Shown one piece after another: positions 1 to 10,791 of a DNA stretch of 64,000 nt. Numbering within the stretch: the first letter of the stretch is position 1; the number at the start of each line of letters is the position of its first letter. The stretch is from Ornithodoros turicata (taxonomy: Eukaryota; Arthropoda; Arachnida; Ixodida; Argasidae). The DNA lies in assembly GCF_037126465.1 (NCBI RefSeq), contig NC_088202.1, positions 127,052,123 through 127,116,122 of the forward strand. The letters run 5' to 3'. The position numbers and the translations under genes were made by a program. The notes beneath the pieces were generated by a model, which saw only the letters and a program-made list of their open reading frames with translations, was not told the DNA's origin and searched no databases.

Positions 1-123
1 CTTTTATTTATTTAGTTTTCTTTATTTTCAGTTTCTTTCTTTTTCGAATAGCAAGCTGCCATTAGCATGGCTGACATTTCATTTTGCCGTTTTCACTCTA
101 TTAAACCTATCCCCCCCCCCCCC
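1..123 (+). mobile_element. LINE 3' end (poly-C-terminated family)
   Basis: The stretch carries GAATAGCAAGCTGCC, GCATGGCTGACATTTC and TTAAACCTAT followed by 13 C (111-123). It is collinear with the 3' UTR after the ORF2 remnant at 61756-62081. It is cut by the window start, so its length and any coding part are unknown. Confidence 0.6.
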
Positions 124-589
124 GATTTATTTACTTTACAGCAGTAGTATTTATTTCTGTAAATAGATGGAAATGACGCGCTATGTAATTGACTCTCCAC
201 AGTCAACTTCGCCAAACAAGAGACGTTAGTAGGCTGATGCCACACTCGTCGCCCCTATCCTCGAAGTACTCTGTCGCATTTCGCAGACTGTTCCACACCG
301 ACCCAGCTGTGACGCGCCGTTCGCGAACATTTTGAACACTGCCGCTGAATCCATGAAAACATGGCGGTCATGTTCGCCAAAAGGTGAACCTGCTGCTTCC
401 AACGGCGGATATCCAGTTTGTCACCTGCTGTCAGTGCCGGTCTCTTGCATCGATCTTGCATCCTCCTTCCTCGCAATGCGTCCATAGCGACGTCAGACTT
501 GAAATGACAGTCGGCCTCCGGAATAGGACACGAGGTCATACAGGTCTGCACCCTTCACACCAATTCCTGTGTTAATGACCTGAACGACT

Positions 590-793
590 GCACTCTCCCG
601 GTTCATATATCGAGGTAAAAAAAAAGTAAACTCTTCTAGGTTCGTGCCTAAAAAAATGTGTTCACGGTTCGGAAGTCGAGGTTCATAAACCGAGGGAGAA
701 ATACGTGGGAAGTGTTTCGTTCAGCGACGAACTGTTCGTAGAGCGATGGAATTCGTAAAGCGAGGTTTCATAAATCGAGGGTTGACTTACATG
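590..793. mobile_element. Tigger/pogo-like transposon end
   Basis: The right end reads CATAAATCGAGGGTTGACTT; its complement is AAGTCAACCCTCGATTTATG, close to the CAGTCAACCCTCG start of Tigger-type elements. Degenerate repeats of GTTCATAAACCGAGG, TTCGTAGAGCGATGG and TTCGTAAAGCGAGG fill the 200 bases before it, as is usual in these termini. The opposite end and a TA duplication were not located. A minus-strand frame at 551-255 (KRPALTAGDKLDIRRW) might be a decayed N-terminal DNA-binding region, but I would not rely on it. Confidence 0.45.
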
Positions 794-1873
794 AGCGAGC
801 ACTGACATGCAATGGTATGACGTTCACGCAGCATTGCATAGATGAGCGGCAGAAATCTAGTTCAGCGTTAACGATCCATAGGCAATGCTTCAGTGGAGAA
901 GAACGTGAGTTTGCTTCCTAAAAAGTAGTCTCCCTCTCCCTGCTTCCTTTTTTTTTTGTCGCCGGTATAAGGATGGAAGGAAAAAAGAGGCACAAGCTTT
1001 GGACAACGAATTGAATGTCTGATATTGAATCCGAAATTGACATAACGTTTTTAACAGCCTGAAAGGGGAAGAGAGCTGTACAGTAAAGTCCCTTGTCGAT
1101 TAAAAAGTAAGCGTTACTGCAGAGCTCTAGAACGTTCGAGAACAGTAAGCGTAGACTCTCGCCCACTATGCATCGTATGGGAGCGCTCAAAAGAAATTTG
1201 TGGTGTCCACGAACTAAAAAGGACTAATGGCTCCGAAAATAGGCGTTGTAATAAGTGTCGTCGCATTGAAAGGCAAGGCATCACTGACCACAACTTTCCA
1301 AAATAGTACCGATGTTTAGCCTGAATAAATGAAACAAAATAAAAGTTTATAAAATGCAGTCCCGAATTTGGACGTCCCCAGATTCCAAGATGTCGTAAAC
1401 TATATACGTCTGTTTCGAAGTTGATAATGTCAAAAACACAACTCAGCGAAAAAAACAAACAAAAAGATAAACACCGCTTACATTCTAGAGGGCACATATT
1501 CGGAACATATTCTTCTATACACTTGCCATGTGCTCCGAAAGCGAGATGACGAACGAAAACCGCATCGCATTCTCGGATCGCCGATATAACGTTCATGGCA
1601 CCGCTAATGCTACATACCGTCTTCCCCCTGCCGCATCTGTATTTGGGCTGGGAACTTTCGTAAACCAAATATCTGCAATCAAATGGTGCCCATATGCGGC
1701 TCACTGTGTGGTGTCCCTGAGATAAGCAGGATCATCCTAACATTCGGACTTACTAGGAGGTAGGTTAGTAGGAGACAGAGTACCAATAGGCTCGAGATAC
1801 TGCTAAAAATAAACCAAACTAAATTTATCGCCGTACATGGGAGACCTGGCGATGGCTGTTTTCTTGCGCATCA
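794..1873. other. No gene seen
   Basis: AT-rich sequence. The minus-strand frame of 196 codons over 1114-1704 has erratic composition and no family resemblance. Confidence 0.6.
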
Positions 1874-2264
1874 GTTTGTACCAGGGATCGGAACCGTTAT
1901 TTTTTTTTGGGTATCTCTTGAAGAACAATTTGGCTAACAAGCGCAGCACATCGGCAAAGCGATCAGTGCGTTGAAGATAACTTCGGGCATGTATAAGTTA
2001 GAGGACAAAAGTGAAAGGCTCAAGGTGTCCCAAAAAAACCAAACGGCGATGAACCGCCATCTCTAACCTGCCGTTTCAAGCCGGCCACAGGAAACATGGT
2101 ACGCTGTAAGGAAATCAGTACCACATTGAACCCTCGTTCCTTTTCGTTGGCCGCTGTCCTTGGCCCCGTCTTGCACCCCAACCAGTGGGCTGTCACTGCC
2201 GCTCGACTCGGTTTTCTCCGAGTCTCAGTGCTCGTGAACTGCATGTGACGTTGTTCTGGTGTCT

Positions 2265-2422
2265 CTTTCCTTCTTTCTTTCTTTTTCCTTTTCCTTTCTT
2301 TCCTTCTCCCTCTTTTCCTTTTCCGTTTTTCTCTATTTCTTGGAACACCAAGCCGGCTCTTTGCCTGGCTAACTCTTCCTTTCTTTTTTTTTTTCTTAAT
2401 AAACATATACCCCCTCCCCTCC
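2265..2422 (+). mobile_element. LINE 3' end, nested in an hAT element
   Basis: A pyrimidine-rich lead is followed by GGAACACCAAGCCGGCTC, TGCCTGGCTAACTC, a T run, AATAAACATAT and a C-rich end (CCCCCTCCCCTCC), then a (CA)n tract. It is the same family as 61756-62081 and plus-oriented. It sits inside the terminal repeats of the hAT element at 1882-2694, so the hAT copy is older. Confidence 0.68.
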
Positions 2423-2438
2423 ACACACACACACACAC
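2422..2438. repeat. (CA)n microsatellite
   Basis: CA dinucleotides follow the C-rich LINE end. Another (CA) tract lies at 53331-53350. Confidence 0.85.
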
Positions 2439-2702
2439 CCTCTCGTTCATGTGCGTTTCGGCTCTTGACCTCATAAAGGCGCTTAGTTTATCTCCTAATA
2501 AGGTTTTCGAAACGCAATGAGTCGTTGAGGCTCCGCTACATGGCTTGCTTTGGACACACTGGGGGGCTGTCTTGCTGAAGCCGCTTCGTGAACCGGTAAC
2601 CGCTTCCGATTTATTTGTGTTCAGTTCCGGTTCGGTTCAGGCGTTGAAAAAAAAAAAAAAATCGGCTAGTTTCAGCTCCGGGTTCCGATCCGTGGTTTAT
2701 AC

Positions 2703-3947
2703 TGGACTTCATTCCACGCAACACAAGTGCAAACCGAGACTTTTAAGCCTGTCCTCTTCTTAAAAGCAAGCATCGAGTATCGCTCGAGGCCAATTAGCTG
2801 GACTCAGCCAAGCACTCCTTGTCGTGACACCTTCACTGAACTGGAAAGCGATACGGTGCCTCGTGGGGAGCACAAAGACTTGTCTCCGCTGACAGCGTTG
2901 TTCAACACGTTCCTCTCCTCCAAGCGCATATCTCACGCAGCCTCTGGGGAGCAACATTGCGAAAGCTTCGTTTCAGCGCTCTCAGGATGTGCGGTGAAGC
3001 CCACGCGAGGAATACTATCGACGCCACTTGGGTCTTATATTGCTGCGGGCTGCAGCGCGACGGGCGACACTTCGCCAGTGTCAAGTACTCGCTGCGCCCG
3101 TACTGTTGTACGCGTGCTACACGTCGGGATCGATGCGTTACTCCACAAATGCTCAAGCTCGAACCAGCAAGTCTCCGAATCCGCTCTACGTAATAGATGG
3201 CGCAGCAAATGAATGGTTCGACGGCCACGGCGACCAAGACGAAACATTTGTAAAATGATACTCCTTCTACTTCCGGGGTGCTCTGGCGATCAGCTGTATT
3301 GGGTGTCAGTAATACGATGACGCTTCCAGTGGCCACTAATTAAAATTTAATCGCGTAGGAAATTGTGACCTTTAGAAGAGCCAGTATGCCGGGAAAGCAG
3401 ATATTCTACAACATGCTCAATATCGGATACCTCGAGATAATCGCTTTAGCTGATATAATGGGGATATAATTTTCGCGGTTTGGAGTTCGTTGCTCCTGTC
3501 CGTGTTATTTTCCTGTTTGTGTCTTCACACACGTTTGTTAATTGTTGCAATATGCAAAGACTGCGATGATTTAGTAGTAACACTATAATTTAAAATAGAC
3601 AAGGTTGTACTTTACGCACGGGAAAGTTGACAACAACAAGGAATACGGAAAACGAAATTGTTCCGTTCAGTCTACGAAAAAAAAAGAAAAGACAAAAATA
3701 CAACAACAACAACTAATTTTCGTCATTTTGGAGCTCAGATGGAGGTATTGGAGCATATACTTATATATAGACAATAAATAAGGGGCTATTGGGCATATAT
3801 ATATATGGAGATGATAGATATTTGGAGCCAGAAATGTTAGTCCCTTTCTACTTACTTTACTAACTTTAACTTTAGCTTTAACTCTAACTTTATGCGACTT
3901 TTCGGGTCACTTTGCTGCACAGGGGGACTAAAATGAGGAGCAATTGC
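2703..3947. other. No gene seen
   Basis: 2703-3340 is GC-richer, with overlapping frames on both strands, none recognisable. 3836-3890 is a degenerate CTTTAA-type tandem tract. (AT)n occurs near 3800. Confidence 0.55.
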
Positions 3948-3955
3948 AATATACG

Positions 3956-4397
3956 TAGGGAGTGACTTTTTCGGGTTAAATGCCTGTCTCCGATTCGGGG
4001 GGTAAAAATCGGGCTCTATTTTTAAATCTGTAATTCGGGGAGAAATCGGGCGATAATTGTGCCTTCGGGTGTTATAGGGTGTTTTTGTTTCTCCTCTTGT
4101 CTATTAAGTCCTTTCTTAATCTCTTTTTTTTGGACGGTGACCTACCTGCGCTAATCCCCGAATGCATAGACAGTGCTGACGCACACGGTGTATTGCTGGG
4201 AACGTAAGTGACCCACTCTTACATGTGTTGCACGTGGCGACCTTTGTTCGTCTTCAGTGGAAACGTGACTTGAGCATTTCACAGTGACTGGAATTCGGGG
4301 AGAAATCGGGTTTAACCCGAATCGGTCGGAGGTCAGTTCGGGGGGGGGGGGGGGGAACCGGGCGGAATCGGGTTGAACCCGAAAAAGTTACTCCCTA
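3956..4397 (+). mobile_element. hAT-type MITE, copy 1 (442 bp) with perfect 8 bp target duplication
   Basis: Seen: the ends are TAGGGAGTGACTTTTTCGGG and its near-complement, with CTCCCTA at the right. Both sides carry AATATACG (3948-3955 and 4398-4405), a perfect 8 bp duplication diagnostic of hAT-type insertion. The block ATTCGGGGAGAAATCGGG occurs twice inside (near each end), plus a G16 run at 4340-4355. No coding capacity. Copy 2 is at 24377-24826, reverse-complemented. Confidence 0.88.
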
Positions 4398-4405
4398 AAT
4401 ATACG

Positions 4406-5557
4406 GGAGTAGAAGCTGTATAATTTATCCCCAGTTCACTGTTAGTGTTCTTTTGTGTACAACGTAATTAACTCACATGTCATGGCAAGCGGCCAGTTTC
4501 TTAAGTCAAGTTACATATTCACGATCTTTCCAAAATCACGACCATTTGCGTGGTGTGTGGCAATAATGCGCTTGACACAATATTGTTCTGATCACGAATT
4601 ACATCGCATCCCGGTGTCGGCGAGGACTGCAAGGACTGTAACGGCGCTGTGGCTTCAAGTGTAGGACCAGGATATTCGCATTGGACGGCGACTCCGAACG
4701 TCTTACGCACAGTACAAGTTCCTACATACTCATAAAGAAGCAGAATAGAACGTTACGAGACCTACAACATATCTCTTATTCCAATCTCCTCTAACACCCA
4801 CTTCTAGGAAAAACCATTTCACGCGCGGCGCATCCTCCTCCCCTTTTGCTCTTACTTCAGCAAAGCCACCTATTCAGCACAACTCGACCGTAGTCAGAAG
4901 CCTAACCTATACGTTTCCGCAGGAAACAAGTCCTCTGCGAGGACAGAGAGAGAAAAAAAACAAGTAAAGAATGTCGGTGTGCCCATACAGAGGGTCGAAA
5001 TCGGCTCCCAAAGAGAAGCCATGAACCACTTCAGAACCCTCGAAACCTGAAATTACGCGCAGAACTCGACACGTACAACGGCGGGTCCGGGGTCGGTTCT
5101 ATAATTCATGACATAAAAGTGCATTAGAGGGTTCACTATACTGGGAGAGCGAGCTTTCTTTTGCGCTTACCGTGAAATATCGAGCTCTTTAAGCTGCACT
5201 GCTTCGGACGGTGATTTTTCGACGCGCCCTGCGCGCCGAACAAGATTATGACGAAGTGATGCCTCGCTTCGAAGGTTCCAGAAACTAGGCCTTCTTTTAG
5301 AAAAAGGGGGAATTCTCGGTCGACGCGCGATGAAGAAGGGAGGAAAAAAATGAAGAAGAAAGTGCATTAAGATAACGAAAGACAGCCGTAATCATAATAG
5401 TAACGATGACATTGTGCACCTTCTATCCTTGCGACCCGCGTGATCGAATAAAACTGGTGCTTTCGGCGAACCGGAAGACAATTTACATAAATTTAAGATT
5501 AGCCGGTTTACCGTGAAATGTCAGGGCTGCAATCTGGGTGTGTCCTTCTGTTCGCAG
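4406..5557. other. No gene seen; sequence upstream of the candidate exon
   Basis: The only structured point is the pyrimidine-rich acceptor before 5558. No promoter or upstream exon was identified. Confidence 0.5.
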
Positions 5558-5695
5558 GAGCAGCGGCCAGCCGTAGAAATTGTCGTCGACTCTGTGTGCG
5601 CGGTTGTCAACGGAAAAGACTTGGAGCAAATAAATGTGAATATTTCATGGGGCGAACGTATGACTAGCACTGCGTTCAGCGATTTTGCAGAAGAG
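5558..5695 (+). CDS. Candidate internal exon, unknown protein
   Basis: Seen: a textbook acceptor (TGTCCTTCTGTTCGCAG) precedes 138 bases open for exactly 46 codons and a plausible donor follows (GAAGAG, then GTACTT). Both ends are phase 0. The predicted residues (EQRPAVEIVVDSVCAVVNG, then a run with Asp, Glu, Asn and one Trp) look like a globular protein rather than low-complexity translation. I do not recognise the family. It lies on the strand opposite the Ig exon, so it would belong to another gene. A 46-codon open stretch between acceptable splice signals can occur by chance in 64 kb, so this is a candidate only. Confidence 0.28.
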
Positions 5696-6213
5696 GTACT
5701 TCCTGGAATTTGAAAACGTAAAAGTTGGATGAGCGGTTCCTGTAAGCTTAGGCCTTTATGAAGTGACGTTGTCAAACGAATAGCCTTATGGCGCGCACGC
5801 GCAATTTACATGTTTACTGTTTTGTGTGTGAAGTGAGTGTAAGGGTTTTGTGTTACTTCTTCGAAATTCGCGTTTAAAATCCGGGCACACAACGGTGAGT
5901 GTACACAGGTAATCTTGTGTCGCACAGGTTGAAGGAACTATTCTCATTGTGAATTGAAAGTGCAGAAACGATGCAGTAAATGAAAAAGCGAATTCTTTCG
6001 ACCATAAGAAACGAACAGAGCAGTACTTCCTTGACGAGCCGTTGAAAGAAGAAATATAGAAGATTGCGTTGGCTCCCAATTGAAATTACGAGACATACTA
6101 CCATCCGCAGCTGGTACATACAATAGGACGGTCACCGAGGACTCGTCAGTCTTGGATAAATCACCGAGACGAGCTCCATCCAGTGACAACCTGCTAGCCC
6201 TGGCGCCGGCACA
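5696..6213. other. No gene seen
   Basis: Chance minus-strand frames only (up to 97 codons). Confidence 0.55.
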
Positions 6214-6215
6214 TA

Positions 6216-6745
6216 CGAGGGTGTTTCACCTAAAGTAATAAAAAATTCTAACTGGCGGCCTACTCGCCGCAGGATCGCGGGACTTTCGGCAGTTACCTTC
6301 TGGAACCTTTTCCCGTCGTTTAGGAAAGCTTTGGATAATTTCTAATTGAGGAAAATTTATTTATTTCAAAATTAGTAAAAGTGCTGCTTTAGCCCCGCCT
6401 GCTTGATTGCCGCAAAAAGCGCGCGTGAAAGGTGCGGGGCTAAAGCAGCACTTTTGCTAATTTTTTTCGACTATTTCTGTCTCTATACTGTGCATAGTTT
6501 TTGTTGGGTCTGCGGTTACCCATGGAGGACTTCATATTCCTGTAAAAAAAAATAAATAAATAAAGTGAGGTTTGCTTGGCAATTTTCAAAGTTCGATTGA
6601 AAAAAATAAATTTCCCTGAATCAAAAACTGTCCAAAGCATTCCGAAATGGCGGCAAAAGTTTCCAGGAGGTAATTGCCGAAAGTCCCACAATCCTCCGGC
6701 GAGTACGTCGCCAGATAGAATTTTTTATCATTTTGAAACCCCCTC
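6216..6745. mobile_element. TIR element, 530 bp, with long imperfect arms
   Basis: The left arm (6216-about 6365) and right arm (about 6590-6745) are inverted copies: GAGGGTGTTTC and TAAAAAATTCTAACTGGCG on the left, GAGGGGGTTTC and TAAAAAATTCTATCTGGCG on the right, then GGGACTTTCGGCA-TTACC in both. TA flanks both ends (6214-6215, 6746-6747), which would suit a Tc1/mariner-type target. The arms are about 150 bases and diverged by substitutions. A strong hairpin lies in the spacer. Confidence 0.7.
6368..6464. repeat. 31 bp-stem hairpin inside the TIR element
   Basis: The arms 6368-6398 and 6434-6464 pair over 31 bp with one mismatch; the core is GTGCTGCTTTAGCCCCGC against GCGGGGCTAAAGCAGCAC. 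The 35-base loop is CG-rich. The stem is far better conserved than the outer arms of the host element. It could be a nested palindromic insertion or the source of a structured RNA. Confidence 0.8.
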
Positions 6746-7524
6746 TATATTGACTGTTTTGTGAATTTCCTCTCCAAGACCCTGCATAGCAAATTCAACG
6801 CCTGCTGTCTCAGTCCATCATATTCTTCTTGGCTGTTCACTACCTAATGAAATATCGCATCGGGTCAGGAGAAATGTATGGTCAATTCGACGTCGGAGGT
6901 ACCGCGCACTGCGCCCAGAAAGCAAACGGTTTCGAGAGCACGGCGCGCGGAACGAATTTTGGAATAATTTAATTCCATTTGGACTTTTCACTTTGGGCGC
7001 CGACAAGTGAATATTTCAAACGAACCTGGTGAACTGTACTTTTCTTTCTTTCATGCGTACTGTAGAAACGAAGAAAGGAACCGTAATTTCATTTCCGAAC
7101 CCACAGTTGCGTAATTGGTGTGTAATTTGCGACGTCATTTCACATCTGAGTATCCCGCCTGTCAGGAAGGCGCTTGATGTTTTACTCACGATTTCTTAAC
7201 GTAATTGGATGGACTCTTGGCCCTCCATTTCGAATAATATCATTGGATTCTACAGCATTGGAAAAAGCATCTTGAAAGTAAACACAAAATTAAATGTGTT
7301 CTGTTTGTTACTACGCTATCGCGTAGTGCTCCGTTGTTGGCTTCACTCATGAGGACAGCGTCACGACTGTAGCCTGGATGAGATGTGAGATGAGATGTTG
7401 AAATGATGACGGTCAAAGTTATGTTGCGCACTGATCACTGCTACGATTGGTGAAAAGTCACGTGAGCAAATAAACTCTGAGTCATAGCCTTTTGGGCAAG
7501 TCCAGTTTCCTGGAGGAAGCAGAC

Positions 7525-7907
7525 TATACAGGGTGTTTTTTTTTATTCGTTAGACTTTTTACAAAACAAAAAATTACCAGAGCAAAATAGATGCCGTTTT
7601 AGCAGGTGGGTTATAGTACAGGCCGGCGAACATCCTGTAGGACAGCGTATGCTAATACTGGACGCATAATTATCTAAAATTCATTAATTAACTTATTAAT
7701 TGGATGTTTTCTGGGAAATGCGAGATAGCAGAATTGGAGACAGTCATTATTCAAATCCATCGTCCTTATTAAACGCCCTGAGAAGCTAACGTACTTCGAG
7801 ATATAAATTGCCTTGCATATAAATAAATCTATATATATATATATTGCATATAAATTGCATAAATTGAAAATGAGCCGAAACCAGAACTACGCACCACTCG
7901 AGCGCAG
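7525..7907 (+). mobile_element. Long-arm TIR family, copy A arm
   Basis: It begins TATACAGGGTG plus a T run and ATTCGTTAGA, then AGCAAAATAGATGCCGTTTT, GGGAAATGCGAGATAGCAG and ATGAGCCGAAACCAGAACTA. The same blocks occur in reverse at 9526-9866 and, more diverged, in the foldback at 54386-55173. An (AT)n expansion sits at about 7828-7842. Sequence after the inserted retroposon (8012 on, GGGCGCGTTTTCTTATTCAA) continues the family interior. Confidence 0.65.
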
Positions 7908-7919
7908 AAGGAGCGACAG

Positions 7920-7999
7920 CACCACCAGCAATGAGGTAGAGTATCGCCCCAGACGATGAAACTCCCCATTCATCGTCTCAATATAAAGTTGTTGTTGTT
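7920..7999 (+). mobile_element. 80 bp truncated retroposon with 12 bp target duplication
   Basis: AAGGAGCGACAG occurs at 7908-7919 and again, identical, at 8000-8011. Between them lie 80 bases ending CAATATAAAGTTGTTGTTGTT. The exact 12 bp duplication and the simple GTT tail are signs of target-primed insertion of a 5'-truncated element. It is inserted in the long-arm element, so it is younger than that element. Confidence 0.78.
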
Positions 8000-8011
8000 A
8001 AGGAGCGACAG

Positions 8012-9008
8012 GGGGCGCGTTTTCTTATTCAACTCTGGAAACTCGGAGTTACTCTAAGCGGTCGAAAAATAGCCAGAGAAGCGGAAATGAGGTCATAACT
8101 TTGCGTGGAAAAATAGCCAGAGTTAACCCTGGTAACAGCTCTTCACGACTCTGCTCCAAAGCAGGGTAAGATGGGGTTATGACGTCACACACGTGCGCAT
8201 GCGGCTCTGTCGTCTGCTACACTCGACGCGTCTCTTCTGCTTGGTCTTAACCGAGTTTTGAAAGCTGTGCATTTAGAGTTAGTTTAGGAAAGCTTTCCAG
8301 TGTTACCTCTATGATCTACTGGAAAATTACTACTTAGCTAGAAGATTGGATCGGATTGTATTGGGGCATCAGCCCCATCTCACCATTGTCTTTTTGCGTG
8401 CGTGTGGGGGGGGGGGGTATCGGAAATGTCGAGCACGTTCGATCACGGCGTGTTCTTCGTTTTCTTTCATCTGGAGTAGCAAGCATTTTGCAAACTGCAG
8501 GTCGGGCTATACTTATACAGCACGTGGTTCTCATTGTGGTTCTCGTGGTTCTCACTCATAGGATATGATTGTTTTAGCAAGGACGTATTTCTCCTCCTGT
8601 ATAGAAGTGCTTCGGATGGTGTTATTCAAATGCATATAAAAAAACGTGCTAGACCACAGAATTTTATAGTTATATTTTTAGTTTACGTATACGACCCTCT
8701 TTCACTCGCATAAGCAATCATTACGTTTAAACCGCTTTCTTTCACCAATTTTTAAGGCCCAGTGGATCTGAAAACGAACGAGCAAATCAGTGAGGCTCGA
8801 CCATCAGGCACATGCAACCTTTACTGAGGGCTGCTTGATATACAGAAAGTAACAAACACACGATCAAAAAAGAAGAGCAAACGGTAACACATAAGTGCAC
8901 CCGTATAGCACCCGATTTCACCACGAGTTTTAGAGAAAACAGAACCAGATGGTCCACATTCCTCTTCCTGAATGGCCATTACATTTGGCGCAAAACGGCG
9001 CTCGCAAA
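8012..9008. other. Interior or flank of the long-arm elements; no gene
   Basis: 8012-8080 continues the family interior. GCCAGAG-containing words are repeated near 8070 and 8110. The remainder to 9008 is unassigned and holds the G12 run. Confidence 0.45.
8406..8417. repeat. G12 homopolymer
   Basis: One of several long G/C runs: also 4340-4355, 30482-30493, 42675-42701 (nearly all G), 47839-47846, 61667-61680. Outside LINE ends the origin is not clear. Confidence 0.85.
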
Positions 9009-9018
9009 TTCAACGTCC

Positions 9019-9277
9019 TTCCACGCCGAGACTGGGAGGTGACACGAGTTCGAATCCTGTCACCGGCTGTGCTGCCTGAGGTTTTTCCCTGGGTTTTCCG
9101 AAGACTTTCTAGACGAATGTCGGCACAGTTCCCCCTGAAGTCGGCCCAGGACGCATGCTAACCCCCCCGTCCCCCACTCCTTACCTGCTGTCCTCTCTCC
9201 ATCTGTCCACGTCTGTACGCCGCTCATAGCCACAGTTGCTTCGCGGCGCTAACACGGAATTTAAAAAAAACAAAAAC
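9019..9277 (+). mobile_element. tRNA-derived SINE, subfamily with AAAA-type tail; 10 bp target duplication
   Basis: TTCAACGTCC (9009-9018 and 9278-9287) flanks 259 bases. Inside are a box B (GAGTTCGAATCCTGTC), the family body GTCGGCACAGTTCCC and AAGTCGGCCCAGGACGC, then CTCTCTCCATCTGTCCACG, GCGGCGCTAACACGG and an A-rich tail. The tRNA head is 5'-truncated: box A is absent. It is inserted in the interior of the opposed long-arm copy. Confidence 0.88.
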
Positions 9278-9299
9278 TTCAACGTCCGCGATCTTGCAG

Positions 9300-9866
9300 C
9301 GCAGAGTAACTCCGCCGTTCGAAAAATCCTGTTGAAGGTGGCTAGTCTAGGGTCACGTGACGCTACGTCATACCCAGGTCACGGGTCACTCGAATTGGAT
9401 AAGAAAACGCGCCCGTGTGAGACGGCCACGTGCTTTGAAGCGATGGAGCTGATTGGAGTATAGGCGCTAACCTGCTGGGCAGACAGACCGCTATCCAACT
9501 GCGATAAGGCGAAGGTCGCGTCGTTTGAGCGCTCGAAAAGCGTGTAGTTCTGGTTTCGGCTCATTTGCATAGCGAAATTTGACAGTTTATATATCAAAGT
9601 ACGTTCGCTTCACTGGGCGTTTAATAGGAACTGCGGATTTGAATAATGGTTGGCTCCAGTACTGCTATCTCGCATTTCCCAGGAAACACCTAATTAATAA
9701 TTTAATTAATGAATTTTACCTAATTAGTCGTCCAGCGGTTGCATACGCTGTCCTGCAGGATGTTCACATAAGTGTATAGCCCACCTGCTAAAACGGCATC
9801 TATTTTGCTCTGCTAGTTTTTTTTTTTTAATGAAAATTCTGTAACGAATAAAAAAAACTGTATACA
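9300..9866 (-). mobile_element. Long-arm TIR family, copy B (opposite orientation)
   Basis: 9526-9866 is the reverse complement of the arm at 7525-7907: GGTTTCGGCTCATTTGCAT, CTGCTATCTCGCATTTCCC, AAAACGGCATCTATTTTGCT, and an end at CTGTATA. 9391-9530 is interior sequence that reappears between the arms of the foldback at 54698-54861 (GGCCACGTG, GGAGCTGATTGGAGT, CTGGGCAGA). Copies A and B may be two insertions or the two ends of one large palindromic element. Confidence 0.62.
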
Positions 9867-10791
9867 GGCTGCGAGTTTTGGAGTATCTTTCAGTGAAAGG
9901 GCCTCTGGGACGTAGTACATCATCCAGCGTACAATTCCTCAAGTCATCAAGGTATTTTTTTTCAGTGCATGCACCTCAGTATATGTACGACAACGAATCA
10001 GGATGTGTTCGACAGAATCGGTTACAGTCTGCATTTTGCGTTATCCAGACAATCAATCTTGTATAATTGTAATTTTGTGAAAGCGCTTCCTTGTCCGAGC
10101 ATAAAGAGCAGGGTTTGTTTATTCCTCCAAAGGTCCTTTCAGTGAGGGATTTAGTCGATGATTCAGCAAGATTTCCCTGATTCCAGTGTGTTGTGTTTGC
10201 ACTGTCTCATTAAGAACGTATTGACCATCGCTGTCTCCCGGGGTTGGCAATCTGCATGGGGCTACTGCTGAGGTGCGCTGCCGATGCTTTGCTGGTCCAC
10301 TTTTTCGTTGCCAGTGGTGCCGACGGGGGAGGTGATGCAATGCAGAGAGATGTCACCCCCGATTGATTGGTGTTGGGAACAAGATGTTCAGATACAGCGC
10401 ACTCAAATGGTATTGCACGTGGGATTCATCAGTAGGAGCAAGTATAGTGCTTCTACTACGGGCGTCAACGGAGCAGTCTGTGAACATCAGCGTGTGCGCG
10501 TGGTAAGTGTCACTGATCAGGTTCTCAGCAGCTGCTTTGGCTTGCAGGGCTAAGACAGAAATGGGAATCCAGTATACTAACAGCTATGCAATGCGCGAAA
10601 CGCCGCATAGCGAATGCAGGAAACGCGCTGCAGGCAGGGAATATGCAAGTTAGTTTCAGCGCCCACAAAGCAACAACAATCCAAAGCACTGAGAGCATTT
10701 TGCGCATTTCTTAAAAAAAAAAAACAGGTAGCGGTATAAGAGACCGCTTCTAAATACCATCCCTCCCAATTACCCCAACGTGTAAGAACTA
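9867..10791. other. No gene seen
   Basis: Short frames on both strands, none with family resemblance. No repeat partner found. Confidence 0.55.

Larger units (their letters stand above)
1882..2694. mobile_element. hAT-type non-autonomous DNA transposon, 813 bp
   Basis: Seen: terminal inverted repeats CAGGGATCGGAACC (left) and GGTTCCGATCCGTG (right), one mismatch. They are flanked by 8 bp direct repeats GTTTGTAC (1874-1881) and GTTTATAC (2695-2702), 7 of 8 identical. Subterminal GGTTCGGTTCAGG-type motifs are present. Family knowledge: 8 bp duplications with CAGGG-type ends mark the hAT superfamily. No transposase is readable. The interior contains the LINE tail at 2265-2422 and its (CA)n, so the ancestral element was shorter. 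Confidence 0.75.

Noticed and set aside
1114..1704. 196-codon minus-strand open frame
   Set aside because: Erratic composition and no motif; nothing supports expression.
2020..2520. Lysine/arginine-rich frames on both strands
   Set aside because: Low-complexity translation of the pyrimidine-rich LINE tail inside the hAT element.
3836..3890. Repeated CTTTAA-like words as a telomere-like tract
   Set aside because: Degenerate, short and unlike the arthropod TTAGG repeat.
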